Shown: positions 1-9,166, counted from the first letter of the stretch. The stretch: 64,000 nucleotides of DNA from Anaerolinea thermophila UNI-1 (GCF_000199675.1 NC_014960.1:1984001-2048000), one strand, 5' to 3'. Notes: generated from the letters alone by a model not told the origin. Numbers and translations: made by a program.

Positions 1-382
1 TCTCGAAATCATTGTTTGGACGGGCTTCAGTCCAAGCCATGTAGCAACGAGACTGATGCTCATAGACTCTGGCAATTAATTGCGGTGGAATTTTGGTCAA
101 GCGGTCAAAATCCCTTTTAGCCACACGGATTAAGGCAGCATCATCGTGATCTTCGGGCAACGAATCGGCATAAGGTAGTAATTCTTCAATCAACTTTCCC
201 AAGCCGGGATCAGTCATTTTCTCCTGCGCCAGACGAGCAAGGGTTGCCATTTGACGTCCTCGCGCCTCAGCCCCCCCAGGAGGCATGTAGGTTAATTGAT
301 CCCAACCTAGCACCGCATTTGCCATTTCCAGGTCATGAATTTCGGATAATCGTTGTTTCAAATCTCGCATTTTTTCTTCCAT
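1..382 (-). CDS. M32 family carboxypeptidase (carboxypeptidase Taq), N-terminal part only
   Basis: The gene runs off the left edge of the window, so only about 127 N-terminal residues are visible. They carry the N-terminal signature of the M32 metallocarboxypeptidases: WDQLTYMPPGG at residues 27-37 followed by a run like EARGRQMATLARLAQEK. The HExxH zinc motif would lie beyond the window. Members of the family remove C-terminal amino acids and are usually cytoplasmic. The start at 382 has an AAAGGA ribosome binding site about 10 bases upstream; a second in-frame ATG lies at 370. The gene starts 14 bases after the upstream glycoside hydrolase gene on the same strand, so the two may be cotranscribed. 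Confidence 0.85.
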   Translation of the reverse strand, partial: MEEKMRDLKQRLSEIHDLEMANAVLGWDQLTYMPPGGAEARGRQMATLARLAQEKMTDPGLGKLIEELLPYADSLPEDHDDAALIRVAKRDFDRLTKIPPQLIARVYEHQSRCYMAWTEARPNNDFE

Positions 383-396
383 CTTCGTCCATCCTT

Positions 397-1767
397 TCAA
401 CAAGATTTTTGAGAGGTTCCGGGAGCACCAAATTTTCGTGATTTTTCATCCAGTACCAGCACCCAGTCAGGGCCGCTGAAAGGCGTGGTAAATTGCTGGA
501 TTTTGTGATGAGAGAAGACCCCGATCTCAAATGACTTTCCAGTACGTGGATCATACCACCACGCCTGAACCGTTCCCGCAAGTTCTGAGAGATCCACAAT
601 TACCTTCTTATCCGGCTGTGGGATGTACACCATAGCATAAGAACCATCTTCTGCACGTGTGGCTCTGGAATGGGCAGCACGTGCTGAATTTTCTTTGTCG
701 GACTGAATCTCTTGAACCGGTGGAGGGGTGGGTTCTTCGGGTAATAAAGACTGGTCAGGAATTCTCGTAAAGTACGGGCGGGATAACATCAGGGATTTCA
801 AATGCGTCAACTGCCACGCTCCAGGAGCAAAAATGGCTTCCTGCCATACCCGCATGGGATGAGTAACCGGCTCACGGGAAAGATCCCAGAATTGCCATAC
901 AGAATGATTCCCGTAAGTATGCCCACAAGCACCGGCAAAAACAGAGCGATAGGCTTGTTTTCGGACATCATAATCAGTAAACCTGCCAAATTTGGGCTCC
1001 CATTCCCTCAAGTAAGGGTCGATGGGGTGATCTTCATAATTAGGTTCACCATCCAGTACAGGTTTAACAGGCTGGAGGGCAAGGTCTCTGGTAATCATTT
1101 CCCAATTTGGAGCATCCAGAAGGACATGGCCGGACTGAAGCATATTCATTGAGAGCCAATCCTGCTGATGAAGCCATTTCGATGAACTGAACCCTCCCAT
1201 AGGATGGTAAGTCATCAAGGGTTTATGCCCCAATCCTTCGATGATCCCTTCTGCCAGTGATTTCCATATGGCCACATAGCCTTCTGCAGAACGATCTCCC
1301 CCTAAAATCCAAACCACATTTTTAAATCGGCGATAGCGCTCGCCTAAGAAATTTCCATAAGCTCGTGCATTGCCCTCATTAAAAATAACCGGGCCAATAC
1401 CCCACAACCCTCCGTGAACTTTATCTCCCCAGGTTGGAAGCAGTCCCACATATAAATCATATTGTTCAGCCAGTTGTACCACCTCATCTACAAAGCGGAA
1501 ATAAAATTCATTCGGACGCGCAGGATCATCTCCACAAAGAGAAATGTGTCCGTTCGCATTCGGGACATGCAAACCGTTGAGTTCGGCAAGCAGGACTGCA
1601 TGAATCAAATTAAACCCCTGCCGACGTCGTACCTCAAAATAATGAGTGATTTCAGCAAGACTTAATCGGTGAAACAATTCCCAGGCTGTATCCGCCAACC
1701 AGAAAAAGGGCTTTTCTTCCTCATCCACAAGAAATCTTTGGTTTTTGCTTGTGCCAATCTGTTTCAT
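397..1767 (-). CDS. GH140-like glycoside hydrolase (DUF4038 apiosidase-like)
   Basis: A 456-residue protein with the DUF4038/GH140 fold. An N-terminal barrel starts with ADTAWELFHRLSLAEI (residues 25-40). WILGGDR at about 153-159 and DGEPNYEDHP at about 239-248 are typical family motifs and probably carry the catalytic carboxylates. The C-terminal about 80 residues (DGSYAMVYIPQP to DWVLVLDEKS) match the small beta domain called 'putative collagen-binding' in this family. Characterised GH140 enzymes cleave apiose from rhamnogalacturonan II; whether this one acts on apiosides is inference. No signal peptide is visible, which suggests intracellular action on imported oligosaccharides. It lies downstream of a cellobiose-phosphorylase-like gene on the same strand, which fits a plant-polysaccharide context. 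Confidence 0.8.
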   Translation of the reverse strand: MKQIGTSKNQRFLVDEEEKPFFWLADTAWELFHRLSLAEITHYFEVRRRQGFNLIHAVLLAELNGLHVPNANGHISLCGDDPARPNEFYFRFVDEVVQLAEQYDLYVGLLPTWGDKVHGGLWGIGPVIFNEGNARAYGNFLGERYRRFKNVVWILGGDRSAEGYVAIWKSLAEGIIEGLGHKPLMTYHPMGGFSSSKWLHQQDWLSMNMLQSGHVLLDAPNWEMITRDLALQPVKPVLDGEPNYEDHPIDPYLREWEPKFGRFTDYDVRKQAYRSVFAGACGHTYGNHSVWQFWDLSREPVTHPMRVWQEAIFAPGAWQLTHLKSLMLSRPYFTRIPDQSLLPEEPTPPPVQEIQSDKENSARAAHSRATRAEDGSYAMVYIPQPDKKVIVDLSELAGTVQAWWYDPRTGKSFEIGVFSHHKIQQFTTPFSGPDWVLVLDEKSRKFGAPGTSQKSC

Positions 1768-1785
1768 GTGCTTCCCTTTTCTGTT

Positions 1786-2001
1786 CTACCAAGAAAAATG
1801 GCACTCTCCCGCAGGAATCCTGAGTTTGAGAGCACAATCTTCTAAACCCAACCATTCGATACTATCAACTCTTAGGAGAGGATTTCTACCCTCAAGCACT
1901 TCTTTTCCGACAGCCATGAGCAACCAAGTTATGACATTAGGACGCAAAGCACCTCGTAGTGGAAAAAGTCGGACGAGAAACCAGGTTTCAGTTTGTTTCA
2001 C
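1786..2001 (-). CDS. small hypothetical protein, 71 residues
   Basis: An open frame from a GTG overlaps the last 14 bases of the 1161-residue gene upstream in the transcription direction and ends 18 bases before the GH140-like gene. That is the arrangement expected of a translationally coupled gene, and without it there would be a 220-base gap in a tight gene string. The peptide is not low-complexity and ends with a plausible beta-rich segment (RVDSIEWLGLEDCALKLR). I do not recognise a family. It could also be non-coding or a remnant of a C-terminal extension of the upstream protein. An alternative TTG start lies at 2019. Confidence 0.4.
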   Translation of the reverse strand: MKQTETWFLVRLFPLRGALRPNVITWLLMAVGKEVLEGRNPLLRVDSIEWLGLEDCALKLRIPAGECHFSW

Positions 2002-5000
2002 CGAGGTTATTTTCCCCAACCAGCGAAACTGTCAGATGATGGACAACTCCATCACGCCAGAAGATATGCTGACTGGTCTCTTCATCCAGAAGCCTCCCAT
2101 CGAGAATGCGAATGGTGCCATCGGCGTAATGGATGGTAATTTCATCATGTATGCCTAATTTCAAAACGACAGGTGTTTGGCAAACAAAGAAAATCAGCGA
2201 GCCAGCGGGCACAGAAAAGATTTGTGGTTCTCCCAAAACATCAATGTACGTAACCGTCCGTGGCTCACTCAGCAGTTCAGCAGGGTCGAGTAAGAAGCGG
2301 TTAAACGACAACCTGCCATCGACAAACTGCAACCCAACTTCTGCCTGACGGGTAAGAATTTCTTCCTTCACTGTACCGGTCATACCAGGCTGGCGAGCAC
2401 CTCGCCCAGCAGGAGTATGAGAATATGGATCCGTAGGAAATGCTCCATATTCAGCAGGTGATTTCTGATATCCAAGCCCTGCACGAATATCAAAATAGGC
2501 TTTGCGCAAGCCCTCGCCACTGGGGGTATGTTGAAAACGCAGAGCATTCTCTTGTACAGCTAACAACAATTTGGAAACCATGTGCCAGTAAATGCTACCT
2601 AATCCCTCGTAAGCAAAGAAAGTACCAGAGCGTCCGGTAAATTCCGCGTGGCGGAAGGTACGTTCGAAGAGGTCAAGAATAGCATGCTGTTCATTTTCGA
2701 CCAGGGTAGCAAATGCCAGTTCAGCCCTTAATTCTTCCAAAACCTTACGAACATCTTTCACGTTACGCAAATCACTGGCAAAGTGATAGAACCCATTGAT
2801 GTCCTGGGTAAAGAGTCGGGTATCCCCAGCCCCAATCAACATAGCAGGCAACTTCAGATGATTGACCTCTTCAGGTTTAAGAGTGTTTTTTTGCAAGAAG
2901 GAAGGCAAGACCCTATCCGGATAGAGAATGTAAGAATGCTGGTCTGGGCGATAGAGAGCACTGTGGCGTAAACCGCGCAGTAATTCAAGAGATTCCTTGT
3001 CATCGAGCAGTCCAGAAGAAAGGATAGAAACCTGACCTTCAAGCATTTCATAAAGATGGTCAACATAAGCACTGTTATCTTCCAATCGCAGGAGATTGTA
3101 CGAATGATAAAGTGCATCCTGACGACGGTTAGCTCGCAGGCTGTGCTCAATATATTTCTGGGCTAAGGCAAGAAATTCCTGTAATTCCCCAACCGGCAAT
3201 TGAGCAAATGTTCCGGAAAAACCATTCTGATAAACATTCCAGCGGTAGATGCTGCCCGCTTCACCAAGAGCATCCATGATTTTCCGACGCTGAACAGGGG
3301 TAAAGGAATCTTCCAACGATGACTGGAACTGTTTTAGGACCGAGAAGATCGCCTTTAACCACTCAATCACCTCCATATGCACCGAAAACTCACCAGCTTC
3401 ATCCCGAACAAGTTCACGGAAGAATTCAAGAAAACGACGTAAATAACCCAATGTAACCACCGATAACCCCCGTCCAACCAGTGCATTGTTGGCATCATTC
3501 CACTCAGGGCGTTGGGTATTCATCCAGATCCCCCCCTCAGGGACAAAGTTGACCAATTTTGCCAGCAAGAGGGTGAGTAGTTTTTCGGTTAGCGAGGCAT
3601 GAATGATCTTCCCATCAGCATAGCGTAATAAGCGTGCATCTGTACCGTGCTTTTTCACTGCTTGCTGAATTTGTTTATGGAGCGTATGATCGAAAACGAT
3701 GGTGTTGTAAGGGTCTTTCAGCAAATCATCATAGGGCTTAATACGATAGGGAACGTTGGCATAACTCAGACAGGGCTGGTTAAGTCGTTGCCGCAGTTGG
3801 CCGGGACGGAAACGTTCGCTGGCTTCAAGCAATTTCTGTAAGTAAATAGTCTGATGATCACTCCAATACCCAATGTTTGCCCAGGGGTTGTTTTCATCAG
3901 GAACTTCCCAATCCAGGCCGGCACGGTTGATACGGTAAGGATTGTAGCCGTCAGCGGTGGTTGCACACAAAAAGGTATCAATCATAGCCTCAATGTATTG
4001 AGGGAAAGAATAAGCCAGGGCTTCCCAATTCTGGAAGATATCACGCCAGTTGCCTTCATAATCAAGACGTCGTGTTCCGTTGGGATTTTTAATATTGATC
4101 GAGAAGCGATTCCAGGGACGACTGGGATCACCATGCCTGCGGCTGAAAGTAAGTGGCATATAAGTACTCAGTAATCGGCACAAGTTGGGGTCATTGCACT
4201 CTGCGGCGCGAGTTTGAAGATCAGCCAGATGAATTTTTTCTGAGAGGCTGGCAAAGAAACCGGCGTGGATGCGTGTCAATCCACGCTGATGAGTCTCCAA
4301 AAAACTGAGCAGGTCGGCTTTTTCAATCCAATATTGTTCGGCAAAAACCCCACCGCGCATGATGTTAAAAAGGACATTTGCAAAATGATGAGTACTCGCC
4401 AGCACGTTTTCGGTCACCTGCATGCCATCAGCACATGCAACCAATGTCTGTAAGGTTGAAACATTGAGGTTAATGTCTTGTTCAATGGCCTGACGTTGAT
4501 CTTCGGCAGAGGTATTTTTGAGAAACGCACGCAATTTTGCCAATGAAGCATGGTCCTGGTTCACATCAGCGACCAGCATCCATGTACATTGCTGCCCAGA
4601 GTCCAGTTGCAGGCGAGTATGGACAAAGTATGCACCTCGCATACCGCGAATTTCTTTCTCTGTCTGGATGTCTCCACCAAATCGGAAGGAGTCCAACTGG
4701 CTGGAAGACAATAAAACGCTCAGAGGCACTAGTCCCACCTGAAAGACGGTATTTGCCGCAAGGGACTCGCTTGGCTCAGCCAAATCGGTAAGGCGGGAGT
4801 TGAGAGTGAACATCCCCAAACCCGTTTCTTCATCCAACTCACTACGTTTATAGGCATCGAGCAGGCAACTAAAGATATTTTGAGTATCAGAGGTTACATT
4901 CGCAGGCAGGATGTTTTGCAAGCCATCGAGGAATTCCACCTTACATGAAGTTAAACGGCTTGTGTTATCCAACCAGGAAGTTTTCACAAAGCCAAAGCGG

Positions 5001-5473
5001 TCACCCGTGCTCCATGCATAACGATAGGTCAATTCAAGGGAGTGATTAATTTCTTCAAAGACGATAGTCGTTCCCAAGACATTTTTATACAGATTGCGTT
5101 CAATGTGATATAACCGATCATATCGAATTGAAAAAGGCTCCCAGAGCCATGTACGATCTCCCCGTATGACACGGAAAATGGCTTTAGCCCCGGTATTTTC
5201 GTGATTTTCGGTTAGTTTATCTTCAGTGTAATAGGGAAACAAAGCCCGGTCAGCATTGCCACGTCCAGCTGTCAAGCCACCAGTAGATGCAATAAATAAC
5301 CAGTGGTCTGCACCGCTAACAATGTTCATAAAAAACGGGGGCATAGCATCATAATGTTGTATCTTGTAAAAAGTCTCCCCAAATGCAGAGACAAAGCCCC
5401 CAACCGGTTGGTTAGAACGAGTGACAATTAAACCTTCGCCGACATATAAAGGGGAATTTGGGGAAGAAACCAT
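1988..5473 (-). CDS. cellobiose-phosphorylase-like protein (GH94/GH36-type architecture)
   Basis: A 1161-residue protein resembling the long proteins usually annotated as cellobiose phosphorylase or cyclic-glucan-synthase-like. The N-terminal third is beta-rich (MPPFFMNIVSGADHWLFIAS). A central alpha-helical toroid contains NWRDIFQNWEALAYSFPQ and GYWSDHQTIYLQKLLEA, where the Asp residues are candidate catalytic or phosphate-site residues. The C-terminal beta domain ends with VSLVGENNLGETN. The length exceeds that of true cellobiose phosphorylases (about 800), so the substrate is uncertain and phosphorolysis is not proven. No signal peptide is seen. The ATG at 5473 has GGAGAG about 8 bases upstream. 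It is first in a run of minus-strand genes with the GH140-like hydrolase. Confidence 0.65.
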   Translation of the reverse strand: MVSSPNSPLYVGEGLIVTRSNQPVGGFVSAFGETFYKIQHYDAMPPFFMNIVSGADHWLFIASTGGLTAGRGNADRALFPYYTEDKLTENHENTGAKAIFRVIRGDRTWLWEPFSIRYDRLYHIERNLYKNVLGTTIVFEEINHSLELTYRYAWSTGDRFGFVKTSWLDNTSRLTSCKVEFLDGLQNILPANVTSDTQNIFSCLLDAYKRSELDEETGLGMFTLNSRLTDLAEPSESLAANTVFQVGLVPLSVLLSSSQLDSFRFGGDIQTEKEIRGMRGAYFVHTRLQLDSGQQCTWMLVADVNQDHASLAKLRAFLKNTSAEDQRQAIEQDINLNVSTLQTLVACADGMQVTENVLASTHHFANVLFNIMRGGVFAEQYWIEKADLLSFLETHQRGLTRIHAGFFASLSEKIHLADLQTRAAECNDPNLCRLLSTYMPLTFSRRHGDPSRPWNRFSINIKNPNGTRRLDYEGNWRDIFQNWEALAYSFPQYIEAMIDTFLCATTADGYNPYRINRAGLDWEVPDENNPWANIGYWSDHQTIYLQKLLEASERFRPGQLRQRLNQPCLSYANVPYRIKPYDDLLKDPYNTIVFDHTLHKQIQQAVKKHGTDARLLRYADGKIIHASLTEKLLTLLLAKLVNFVPEGGIWMNTQRPEWNDANNALVGRGLSVVTLGYLRRFLEFFRELVRDEAGEFSVHMEVIEWLKAIFSVLKQFQSSLEDSFTPVQRRKIMDALGEAGSIYRWNVYQNGFSGTFAQLPVGELQEFLALAQKYIEHSLRANRRQDALYHSYNLLRLEDNSAYVDHLYEMLEGQVSILSSGLLDDKESLELLRGLRHSALYRPDQHSYILYPDRVLPSFLQKNTLKPEEVNHLKLPAMLIGAGDTRLFTQDINGFYHFASDLRNVKDVRKVLEELRAELAFATLVENEQHAILDLFERTFRHAEFTGRSGTFFAYEGLGSIYWHMVSKLLLAVQENALRFQHTPSGEGLRKAYFDIRAGLGYQKSPAEYGAFPTDPYSHTPAGRGARQPGMTGTVKEEILTRQAEVGLQFVDGRLSFNRFLLDPAELLSEPRTVTYIDVLGEPQIFSVPAGSLIFFVCQTPVVLKLGIHDEITIHYADGTIRILDGRLLDEETSQHIFWRDGVVHHLTVSLVGENNLGETN

Positions 5474-5707
5474 AATAAACTCTCCAGCGGAAATAGTCTG
5501 TAAATCTATTGTAACCCGTTATGCGGAATCACAGTTTCGGATTTAGGGTTTCAGGTTTAATGTTTTTGGGGAAAAATCTTTATTCGTCCCGGAGAAAATG
5601 AGCCTGACCTGCTTTTCCGGCTATGAGTACAGTGCAAACATCCACAAAAAAGTTTGATTCCTCAAGTGGAATTTATTACAGAAAAATTCCTGTGATAATA
5701 TCTAGGC

Positions 5708-6664
5708 ATGAGTGAAAAAACAGTTGTTTTCATCACAGGTGTATCTTCTGGAATAGGGCTTGAAACAGCTTCTTTATTGCACCAGAAAGGTTTTAGGGTC
5801 ATCGGTTCCAGTCGTCATCCAGAAAAACTCCCCCCCTTTCCCTTTCCTGTTTTTTCTCTGGATATTACTTCTGAAGAGTCGATTTGCACCTGTGTTCATC
5901 GAATTAAATCAGAGTTTGGTCAACTTGATGTGCTGATATGCAATGCAGGCATCATGGGACCTGTAGCCGCTGGAGAAGAATTAACCCCTGAAGACCTCTG
6001 GAAAGTATTCCAAACCAACTTCTTTGGCACAGTCAATATGATTCGCTGTGTCACCCCACTCATGCGAACACAAAAAGGGGGAAGAATTATTGTACTTTCC
6101 TCTATCGCAGGAAAGATTGGCGCCCCCCCTTTTTTCTCTGCCTATGCTGCCAGTAAACATGCTCTGGAGGGTTATGTTGAAACCATTGCCAAAGAACTGG
6201 CTCCATTTCATATCCATGTGACCCTGGTTGAGCCGGGATATTTCCATACCGCCATAGATCAATCCATCCAAACGCCGCCTAACCCCATTTCAGAGTATCA
6301 AACAAGACGGCATTTCACCTATGCTCTCCAACAATACGCCATTGAACATGGCAGACATCCTCAACAGGTTGCCTGCGCTATCCTCAACACCCTGCAAAAA
6401 CCAAATCCGCCTTTACGAGTAGTGGTTGGACTGGATGCCAAATTCTTAGATACAGGAAGAAGGTACCTTCCAGATAGACTTTTCCAATTCTTCCTATCTC
6501 AGATGTTTAGTTGGAAAAAGGAAACCCAAAATCCAGTCACTCCCATACGAAAATTTTTGCTGAACAGCAAAATTGCAGACTATTCCTGGCACATCCTATT
6601 ATTTGGGGCTCTAACGTTTGGCTTAGTCCAATTGATGAAACACATTTATAAAAAGGATACTTAA
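5708..6664 (+). CDS. short-chain dehydrogenase/reductase with C-terminal membrane anchor
   Basis: A classical SDR of 318 residues. The cofactor motif TGVSSGIG is at residues 10-17, NAG at 79-81, the catalytic Ser in VLSSIAG near 131, and YAASK at 146-150, so the active site is complete. The C-terminus is longer than in soluble SDRs and carries a hydrophobic helix near 296-312 (HILLFGALTFGLVQLM) followed by lysines, suggesting a membrane anchor and perhaps a lipid or retinol-like substrate. The substrate cannot be read from sequence. A GATAAT -10-like element lies at 5694-5699, only about 10 bases before the ATG. The LOG-family gene follows after 1 base, so the two are one transcript. Confidence 0.85.
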   Translation: MSEKTVVFITGVSSGIGLETASLLHQKGFRVIGSSRHPEKLPPFPFPVFSLDITSEESICTCVHRIKSEFGQLDVLICNAGIMGPVAAGEELTPEDLWKVFQTNFFGTVNMIRCVTPLMRTQKGGRIIVLSSIAGKIGAPPFFSAYAASKHALEGYVETIAKELAPFHIHVTLVEPGYFHTAIDQSIQTPPNPISEYQTRRHFTYALQQYAIEHGRHPQQVACAILNTLQKPNPPLRVVVGLDAKFLDTGRRYLPDRLFQFFLSQMFSWKKETQNPVTPIRKFLLNSKIADYSWHILLFGALTFGLVQLMKHIYKKDT

Positions 6665-6665
6665 C

Positions 6666-7256
6666 ATGTTGAAAAATTCTATTCAGTTCCTCTGTATTTA
6701 CAGCGGTTCAGCAGACCACATTAAGCCCGCTTACCTCGAAGCCGCCTACCAAACTGGGCAAATTCTTGCCCAAAGCGGTATCACCCTGGTTTATGGAGGT
6801 GGAAAAACCGGTTTGATGGGTGCAGTAGCAGAAGGTGCTCTAAAGGCAGGAGGCAAGGTGATTGGGGTCGTGCCGGAACACCTTAACAAGCCCTCTTTGA
6901 TACACGATGGTCTGTCGCAATTGATTATCACCCCGGATATGCACACCCGGAAAGCCGAGATGAGCCGTCTGGCTAATGCTTTTATCAGCCTGCCCGGTGG
7001 TTTTGGGACAATGGAAGAATTTTTTGAAACTCTGACCTGGGCACAAATTGGACTTCATCAAAAGCCTATTGGGTTACTGAACACCAGCGGATATTACTCC
7101 CCCCTCCTTCGCTGGATTTCTCATGCCTTACAGGAAGGTTTTATTTACCCTGAACATATGGATTTATTTGTTGAAGACGAAGATCCACAGAAATTGATTT
7201 TGAAACTCACTCAGTTCAAAATTCCGCATAATCTCAACCGATGGGTTGAGCGTTAA
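6666..7256 (+). CDS. LOG family protein (TIGR00730 Rossmann-fold nucleotide hydrolase)
   Basis: A 196-residue protein with both LOG-family signatures: GGGKTGLMG at residues 44-52 and PGGFGTMEEFFE at 110-121. These bind the phosphoribosyl moiety and supply the catalytic Glu. Known members hydrolyse nucleoside 5'-monophosphates to free base and ribose 5-phosphate, the 'cytokinin riboside phosphate' activity. In a bacterium of this type the role may be nucleotide salvage; that is inference. It directly follows the SDR gene and precedes a TetR regulator that has its own promoter. Confidence 0.88.
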   Translation: MLKNSIQFLCIYSGSADHIKPAYLEAAYQTGQILAQSGITLVYGGGKTGLMGAVAEGALKAGGKVIGVVPEHLNKPSLIHDGLSQLIITPDMHTRKAEMSRLANAFISLPGGFGTMEEFFETLTWAQIGLHQKPIGLLNTSGYYSPLLRWISHALQEGFIYPEHMDLFVEDEDPQKLILKLTQFKIPHNLNRWVER

Positions 7257-7261
7257 TGTGA

Positions 7262-7289
7262 TATAATAAAAATAAACAAACCGGTCGGT
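7262..7289 (+). promoter_or_regulatory. -10 element and candidate TetR operator
   Basis: TATAAT lies at 7262-7267, and the half sites ACCG and CGGT with a GT centre lie at 7280-7289, just downstream of the expected transcription start and 10 bases before the regulator's ATG. TetR-family repressors commonly bind ACCG/CGGT-type dyads, so autorepression is a reasonable inference. No good -35 box is seen. The short leader has no obvious Shine-Dalgarno sequence. Confidence 0.5.
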
Positions 7290-7299
7290 ATCTTTTTCT

Positions 7300-7908
7300 A
7301 TGCAACAACGAAGTGAAGAAACTCGTCAAAAAATTTTACAGGCAGCCGAGGCGTTATTTGCCCAGAAAGGGTACGATGCCACTGGTGTAGCCGACCTTTG
7401 CGAAGCATGTGGAGTCAGCAAAGGTGCCTTTTACCATCATTTTCCCACCAAGCAAGCGGTATTTCTGGCTTTGCTGGAAGACTGGTTAAGACAACTGGAT
7501 GAACAATTACAAAAAACGCTCAGTGGTCATCCCAACATTCCCGAGGGATTGATTGATCTTGCGAAATCCACCGACGCAATCTTTGCAGCTTCGAATACCC
7601 GAGCACGAATTTTCCTCGAATTCTGGATTCAAGCCACCAGACAACCTGAAATCTGGCAAGCTACCGTTGCCCCCTATCACCGTTATGTAGAACGCTTCAC
7701 GCAACTTATCCGACAGAGTGAAATTCAGGGGGATCTTTCTCTGAAAAAGGATATTGACCCTCAAATAGTCGCCCGTACCATCCTTGCTCTGGCATTAGGG
7801 ATGCTTTTACAAGCATTCTTCGACCCACAGGGAGAAAATTGGAGCCAGGTTACCGGAAAAAGCATTGAGTGGTTATTTGAGGCGCTTCAAAAAGGAGGCG
7901 AAAAATGA
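7300..7908 (+). CDS. TetR/AcrR family transcriptional regulator
   Basis: A 202-residue protein with a typical TetR N-terminal DNA-binding domain: RQKILQAAEALFAQKGYDAT followed by the helix-turn-helix GVSKGAFYHHFPTK around residues 38-51. The C-terminal part is a helical ligand-binding domain without a recognisable ligand signature. Its stop codon overlaps the start of the following SDR-like gene (ATGA at 7905-7908), so it probably controls that gene as well as itself. The effector is unknown. Confidence 0.9.
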   Translation: MQQRSEETRQKILQAAEALFAQKGYDATGVADLCEACGVSKGAFYHHFPTKQAVFLALLEDWLRQLDEQLQKTLSGHPNIPEGLIDLAKSTDAIFAASNTRARIFLEFWIQATRQPEIWQATVAPYHRYVERFTQLIRQSEIQGDLSLKKDIDPQIVARTILALALGMLLQAFFDPQGENWSQVTGKSIEWLFEALQKGGEK

Positions 7909-8909
7909 ATCTGGTTACCGGCGCAACAGGACATTTGGGAAACGTACTGGTCAGGGAATTGGTTTCCCGTAGTGAACCCGTGAGAGCCCTGGTCTTACCC
8001 GGTGAAGACCTTCGTTCTCTGGAAGGTTTACCGATTGAAATTGTTGAAGGGAATGTTCTGGATCTCCCCTCACTGATTTCAGCCTGTCAGGGCGTGGACA
8101 CAGTGTTTCATCTGGCAGGACTTGTTTCTATACTGGAAGAACATGAACCGATTCTGCGGAAAGTGAACGTTGAAGGCACCCGCAACGTGATTCAAGCCGT
8201 TCTTCAGACCGGGGTACGACGTTTGGTATACACCAGTTCTATCCATGCACTTACCCGTCCGCCTCATGGAGTCCTCATTCAAGAAGACTTGCCTTTTGAT
8301 CCACAAAATCCGGCTGGCGCCTACGATCGTACAAAAGCAGAAGCCTCTATTCTGGTACTGGAAGCCGTCCAAAGGGACGGATTGGATGCTGTGATTGTCT
8401 GCCCCACAGGAGTGATTGGACCTTACGACTACCGTCGTTCAGAGGTAGGAGAGATGATTTTAAACTGGATGACCTCCAGACTGGATTATATTGTGAAGGG
8501 TGGCTTTGACTTTGTGGACGTACGCGATGTAGCAAGAGGACATATCCTGGCTCGTGATTATGGTATCAAAGGGCATACGTACATTCTCGGGGGAGAACAG
8601 ATTTCTGTTACACAACTGCGAGCGTTGGTTAAGGAAATACGCGGATTGTTTGCTCCAGCACTCGAATTTCCGAAAGCCATAGCGTTTTGGTTCGCCTCTC
8701 TGGCAGAAATTTACTACAAAGTCACGCATACCCGCCCGAAGTTCACCCGTTACTCCATAGAAACGTTGTTGAGTAACTCTCAAATCAGTATCCAGCGGGC
8801 AAAAACTGAGTTGGGTTATGCGCCAAGAAAACTATCGGAGACCTTGCGAGACACTATCGCATGGTGGCTGGAACATTTCCGAAAAACGCGTAAATCGGTT
8901 CGAATATAA
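7905..8909 (+). CDS. NAD-dependent epimerase/dehydratase (extended SDR)
   Basis: A 334-residue extended SDR. The NAD(P)-binding motif GATGHLG is at residues 6-12. The catalytic Ser is in YTSSIHAL (about 109-116), with Tyr140 and Lys144 in the YDRTK motif. The pattern resembles dihydroflavonol-4-reductase/3-beta-HSD-like and HpnA-like proteins rather than sugar-nucleotide epimerases, so a hydroxyketone or sterol-like substrate is possible. It overlaps the TetR regulator by 4 bases and is most likely its regulatory target. Confidence 0.85.
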   Translation: MNLVTGATGHLGNVLVRELVSRSEPVRALVLPGEDLRSLEGLPIEIVEGNVLDLPSLISACQGVDTVFHLAGLVSILEEHEPILRKVNVEGTRNVIQAVLQTGVRRLVYTSSIHALTRPPHGVLIQEDLPFDPQNPAGAYDRTKAEASILVLEAVQRDGLDAVIVCPTGVIGPYDYRRSEVGEMILNWMTSRLDYIVKGGFDFVDVRDVARGHILARDYGIKGHTYILGGEQISVTQLRALVKEIRGLFAPALEFPKAIAFWFASLAEIYYKVTHTRPKFTRYSIETLLSNSQISIQRAKTELGYAPRKLSETLRDTIAWWLEHFRKTRKSVRI

Positions 8910-8943
8910 AAGTTAGTACCATTTTGATTTAGTCTTGAATTGC

Positions 8944-8972
8944 TTGCATTTTTGGACCCTTTCGTTTATTAT
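8944..8972 (+). promoter_or_regulatory. sigma-70 type promoter for the MFS transporter leader
   Basis: TTGCAT (8944-8949) and TATTAT (8967-8972) are separated by exactly 17 bases. Transcription would start near 8979, giving a leader of about 300 bases before the MFS start codon at 9281. The leader contains a short translatable ORF and two hairpins. Confidence 0.65.
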
Positions 8973-9003
8973 GTTTTGCAAGTCAAGACTTTCGAGGTGC
9001 GCC

Positions 9004-9045
9004 ATGACAACTTCTTTACACATTTTTTATGATTCCTGCCTCTGA
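9004..9045 (+). CDS. candidate leader peptide (13 residues) upstream of an MFS transporter
   Basis: The ATG at 9004 is preceded by GAGGTG at 8993-8998, a good ribosome binding site with 5-base spacing. The frame encodes MTTSLHIFYDSCL and stops. It lies about 25 bases after the predicted transcription start. The 8910-9280 interval holds no longer gene. Leader peptides in this position are known from drug-inducible attenuation systems; such a function here is inference only. A second short frame, from the ATG at 9029 (18 codons), overlaps it. Confidence 0.4.
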   Translation: MTTSLHIFYDSCL

Positions 9046-9135
9046 AGAAGCGCTGGCGCATTTGGTTTCCTGTTTTCCCCTGTAAGCATCAAATAATCTA
9101 TTGCCTCCGTTCCTCTGAGCAGAAATCATCTCCGG

Positions 9136-9166
9136 GTTTCAGAGCCTCTCTGAAGCAATGCTTTTT
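9136..9166 (+). promoter_or_regulatory. hairpin with T-run in the MFS leader (possible attenuator)
   Basis: A 9-bp stem (TTCAGAG paired with CTCTGAA, extended by a G-T and a G-C pair) with a 3-base loop spans 9136-9156. After five bases it is followed by a run of five T at 9162-9166. A second perfect 7-bp stem, AGGAGAG with CTCTCCT, lies at 9220-9242. The first looks like a weak intrinsic terminator inside the leader. Confidence 0.4.
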
